DNA of 16,026 bases from M3007 sp037130425 (lineage in GTDB: Bacteria > Bacteroidota > Bacteroidia > Chitinophagales > Saprospiraceae): the NCBI GenBank assembly GCA_037130425.1, contig JBAXTB010000108.1, forward strand, positions 1 to 16,026. The letters run 5' to 3'. How positions within the stretch are numbered: position 1 is the stretch's first letter; every line of letters starts with the position of its first letter. Shown in pieces: positions 13,786 through 16,026 of the stretch. A program made the translations under genes and the position numbers. The notes under the pieces are model-generated. The model saw nothing but the letters and a program-made list of their open reading frames with translations. It ran no database searches and had not been told where the DNA came from.

Positions 13786-14248
13786 TTGGAATTGGGGTAG
13801 AATTAAGGAAGACCTAGTGCGGCGAAAGGGATCATCGGGGAAATATTTTCAACCAGTTCCATTTTGGAACAGGTTCGATCTGATGTGGGCTAATTATTTG
13901 ATGAAAAATTAAATATATGCAATATTAAATCAGTATGTATGACCTGTATGACACCACGGTGCCAAGATGGTTTCTTATTATTTTGAACTGTCGCAAAATT
14001 TGAGACAGTTCGATTGTCTTCGTGCGTAAAAATTTTAAACTGAATGTCTCAATTCTTGTGGGGAGCCGCCAGACGTAACGCGGTAGTCAGGTGCTTTGCA
14101 CTAAATTTCGAATGTGCAAAAAATGCACTTTGCATTTTGCCATGAACGCTCGTCGAAAAATCAACTGCTTAAAGCATCTCATAACTTTTTTCATCTTTTA
14201 TCAGGAGAAGCTTTTCTGGTGGTATTTTTCCAAAAAGCATCGCCTGTT
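13786..14248. other. Gene-free stretch between repeats
   Basis: I see no supported gene in the gap 13542-14413 on either strand. Besides the promoter and repeats, a weak hairpin GAACTGT/ACAGTTC near 13984-14011 and short GTGCA/TGCAC inverted pieces near 14112-14126 can be noted. A plus-strand open frame at 14114-14371 runs through repeat copy C and is not convincing. Confidence 0.4.
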
Positions 14249-14349
14249 GATTGGTTTGCATTAGGTTCGATTTGCAAGATGCAGGTTGCGGGAGGGTTGG
14301 GTGAAAACACTCTGGCGCGGCGGCTAAAAGTGAAAACACCCTGGCACGA
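14249..14349. repeat. Intergenic repeat, copy C, with tandem subunit
   Basis: It matches copy A in ATTGGTTTGCA, GATTTGCAAGATG and the GAAAAC core. The unit GTGAAAACACTCTGGCGCGG (14301-14320) is repeated at 14330-14349 with three changes, so the copy ends with a partial tandem duplication. Confidence 0.55.
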
Positions 14350-14350
14350 C

Positions 14351-14393
14351 CCAAAAACCGTTGGCAGGTAGTTTTATCATCCTGCCAACGGTT
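14351..14393 (-). terminator. Terminator of the lipoprotein gene
   Basis: Arms 14356-14368 and 14381-14393 are perfectly complementary over 13 bp (core ACCGTTGGCAGG) with a 12-nt loop. On the minus strand the stem runs into five consecutive T (the last inside the stem), 21 bp past the stop codon of the gene at 14414-15058. Confidence 0.7.
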
Positions 14394-14413
14394 GCCATAA
14401 ATGAAAATCCTTT

Positions 14414-15058
14414 TTATTCAATCACCCGAAAAGCATAGCCTCCATCACTTAAAAATCCTTTTTCTGTAGGCCATATGTTTGGATAACCGACTAAAAGCCT
14501 GTAGTTATTGAGCGAATCTGCATTGTTTGTTCTAAAACGCATTGTTATTGTTTCCGTACATGGTTTTGAAATAAAACCCTTTTCAGTGTAATAATCTTGT
14601 GTTAAGGTAGATAACCCAAAACTGTACAATCCTTTTTGGGTGGGGATAACTGCAAATCGTAAGGAATCTGAATCATTGTATATAAAATTAAATACAGAAC
14701 CGTTTCCTGCCTTCCCCCTCACACAAGTACCTGCAAGGCTAAAATAATCAAAATTTCTAGACCCGATTAACCATTGGGCAGGATTGTCAAAAATGTCCAA
14801 AGCTCCATAAATTTTATGCTCAAAATCACCCAAACTATATTCCTGCCCACTAATGCTGTCATAGAGCATGGCCGGAATATGAGATTCTAACCAAATCGTA
14901 TCTCCAATTCGAAAGGTATCCTGCGCCGGATAAAATTTATAGGATATTGCGAACTTATAATCCTTAAAGCAATTGTTTGATAACCTGCAATTTTCACAGG
15001 AGACAAAAACGATGCAACAGAAGAGGATGGTTAATGATGTAATTGGTTTCATATACAT
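14414..15058 (-). CDS. Putative lipoprotein of unknown function
   Basis: The frame has 214 residues; two Met codons lie two codons apart (15058 and 15052), and the second gives the neater signal peptide MKPITSLTILFCCIVFVSC. The FVSC lipobox puts the lipidated cysteine near residue 21. The mature part is beta-rich with YDSISGQEYSLGDFEHKIYG, GNGSVFNFIYNDSDSLRFAV and a final GGYAFRVIE. I do not recognise the family. It stands alone between the repeat-rich gap and a truncated PIN gene, and a strong terminator follows it. Outer-membrane or periplasmic attachment is the likely location. Confidence 0.75.
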   Translation of the reverse strand: MYMKPITSLTILFCCIVFVSCENCRLSNNCFKDYKFAISYKFYPAQDTFRIGDTIWLESHIPAMLYDSISGQEYSLGDFEHKIYGALDIFDNPAQWLIGSRNFDYFSLAGTCVRGKAGNGSVFNFIYNDSDSLRFAVIPTQKGLYSFGLSTLTQDYYTEKGFISKPCTETITMRFRTNNADSLNNYRLLVGYPNIWPTEKGFLSDGGYAFRVIE

Positions 15059-15065
15059 AGGAGTT

Positions 15066-15314
15066 TTACAAGCAGGGGCATGGGATAATAATGCATATAA
15101 TTAAAACAATAATATACGGATTGGTTGAGCGATACCGCTTTGCTTCCAGCATCGCCAAAAACGCTAGCGTAAAGACTTCTTCATATTCGCTAAGAATATC
15201 GGTAGTTACACAAGCCTCGTAGGTTCCTCTAATAATCTCCAGAAAAATTGAGTGGCTTTTAGAAGCATTCGGAAGGGCCGCTAATAAAACATTGGTGTCA
15301 TGTACAACTCTCAC
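15066..15314 (-). pseudogene. Truncated PIN-domain toxin
   Basis: The frame begins at a GTG (15314) overlapping the antitoxin stop in GTGA. Its start, MRVVHDTNVLLAALPNASKS, and VTTDILSEYEEVF match the N-terminal half of a PIN RNase with the first Asp and the conserved Glu region (SEYEE). After residue 50 the match ends. The rest (TLAFLAMLEAKRYRSTNPY and a hydrophobic tail) does not look like the expected C-terminal half of a protein of about 140 residues, and the last Asp cluster is missing. A frameshift or a replaced 3' end is likely, so toxin activity should be lost. Confidence 0.72.
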
Positions 15315-15544
15315 GCTGCCGGTTCCTGTTTACCATTTTGACTACCATAAGGCGTTCGATCATGCCCTTCAGCCCACTCTTTTATTTCCTCCGGAGATAA
15401 ATGGAGTTGATCCAAGGCCTGTTGAAGCCTCCGATAACGAAAATCAATCAGCAAGCGCCGTAAATCTTTTAGTTCGGCATCTGACAAATCAGATGCAAAA
15501 AGTTTGAGTATTTCTAATTGTGCGTTGCTTAATGTGGTAACCAT
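15311..15544 (-). CDS. Antitoxin of the truncated PIN toxin
   Basis: The 77-residue protein is read from the ATG at 15544 (MVTTLSNAQLEILKLFASDL). Longer upstream reading would cross the promoter, so this start is preferred. It is helical, with LSDAELKDLRRLLIDFRYRR and LHLSPEEIKEWAEGHDRTPY, a pattern common in small antitoxins placed before PIN toxins in Bacteroidota. It overlaps the PIN start by 4 nt (GTGA), which is classic coupling of an antitoxin-toxin pair. Confidence 0.8.
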   Translation of the reverse strand: MVTTLSNAQLEILKLFASDLSDAELKDLRRLLIDFRYRRLQQALDQLHLSPEEIKEWAEGHDRTPYGSQNGKQEPAA

Positions 15545-15560
15545 GACCGTTTCTTTTGTA

Positions 15561-15591
15561 CAAAGATAATCCTTGATAACATAAATTGCAA
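15561..15591 (-). promoter_or_regulatory. Promoter of the antitoxin-PIN unit
   Basis: On the minus strand TTG (15591-15589), 20 nt, TATCTTTG (15568-15561), 16 bp before the ATG. This is a perfect match to the TTG-N20-TAnnTTTG pattern. Confidence 0.65.
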
Positions 15592-15655
15592 ACCCAAGGC
15601 AAGTGCAATACTCAAGGGAATCGGTGCATTTGGGCATCATAACCAATCAAGAAAT

Positions 15656-16026
15656 TTACCGCACTACCCCAACTCCTTTAACCGCCACATTTCCCCCCGC
15701 CTCAATTTTCAACCAATAAATCCCGGCTGCCAAATGCTCCGGCACCAAAGCCTCTACCAACTGCTCACCCGCTGGCAATTGCTCATCAAACACCTGTTGC
15801 AAGGCTCTACCCGCCGCATCCAGCAGGGTCACGCGCGTGCGGGCGGAGGCGTCGAGGCGAAAAGTGGCAGATAAAGAGGCGCCGGCGCTGACGGGATTTG
15901 GATATACTTCGGTTGGGAACGCAATGGTCGCCACTTCACCGGTGGAAACGGTTTGGCTGGTAAGCGCAAACACGGCGTCCCACAACAAGGATGGAACGGG
16001 AATCGACAAGGTGTCGGTGTTTTTGC
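15656..16026 (-). CDS. C-terminal end of a T9SS type A sorting-domain protein
   Basis: The minus-strand frame stays open from the right edge to a stop at 15656-15658, so only the last 122 residues are seen and the start lies outside the window. The end is a type IX secretion system sorting domain of about 80 residues: FPTEVYPNPVSAGASLSATF, RTRVTLLDAAGRALQQ, then HLAAGIYWLKIEAGG and a final VAVKGVGVVR. Such domains send proteins through the T9SS to the cell surface, where they are cut off. The cargo's function is in the missing part. The gene is G+C-rich compared with its left neighbours. Confidence 0.9.
   Translation of the reverse strand, partial: KNTDTLSIPVPSLLWDAVFALTSQTVSTGEVATIAFPTEVYPNPVSAGASLSATFRLDASARTRVTLLDAAGRALQQVFDEQLPAGEQLVEALVPEHLAAGIYWLKIEAGGNVAVKGVGVVR

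Noticed and set aside
15119..15132. 13-bp match ATTGGTTGAGCGA to the FGE-type gene inside the truncated PIN gene
   Set aside because: Too short, and the matching does not continue on either side; chance is likely.
1..16026. CRISPR arrays, tRNA or rRNA genes
   Set aside because: No regularly spaced repeats, cloverleaf sequences or rRNA signatures were seen on either strand.

Overview
The window looks like a Bacteroidota chromosome, possibly Saprospiria-like (that rank is inference). The evidence is a type IX secretion C-terminal sorting domain at the right edge, promoters of the form TTG-N20-TAnnTTTG in front of several genes, few Shine-Dalgarno sequences, and many decayed toxin-antitoxin or polymorphic-toxin pieces. 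The centre (about 3.0-7.4 kb and 8.2-11.3 kb) is visibly richer in G+C than the A+T-rich flanks, so it may be an acquired island.

Left flank (1-2707, all minus strand): an edge-truncated exported protein, a roughly 200-bp imperfect palindrome, an SRPBCC-fold protein, the remains of a toxin-tip/DUF4240 pair, and a RhuM-Fic protein.

Centre (3009-11279, all plus strand): first a tight three-gene operon, an EAD11-like adaptor with a GNVHIGD-type linker, a membrane-anchored STAND NTPase, and a YhcG-type PD-(D/E)XK nuclease. Then comes a second unit headed by a textbook Bacteroidota promoter, with a shortened XisH, an intact XisI, and a secreted FGE-sulfatase/C-type-lectin-fold protein. The last gene is the target of a complete diversity-generating retroelement (DGR). 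The DGR consists of the variable repeat VR (9353-9480, the last codons of the target), an HRDC-domain accessory gene, a reverse transcriptase with IGNLTSQ and YMDD motifs, and the template repeat TR (11152-11279), which begins on the RT stop codon. VR and TR align over 128 bp without gaps. They differ at 19 positions, and every difference is at an adenine of TR. This is the hallmark of adenine-specific mutagenic retrohoming.

Right flank (11.5-16.0 kb, minus strand): a frameshifted RHS-type toxin tip with a DUF4240 gene (a second copy of the remnant at 1.5 kb), an antitoxin with an internally deleted VapC/PIN, an excisionase-type antitoxin without a toxin, a repeat-rich gap of about 870 bp, a lipoprotein, an antitoxin with a truncated PIN toxin, and the C-terminal end of a T9SS cargo protein.

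Working model (inference): the adaptor, STAND NTPase and nuclease form a conflict or self-recognition effector module. The neighbouring DGR diversifies a secreted recognition protein that may serve as its variable sensor. A 44-bp remnant of an FGE-type gene at the end of the nuclease gene suggests that the two units were once joined directly, or that a second target gene was lost.
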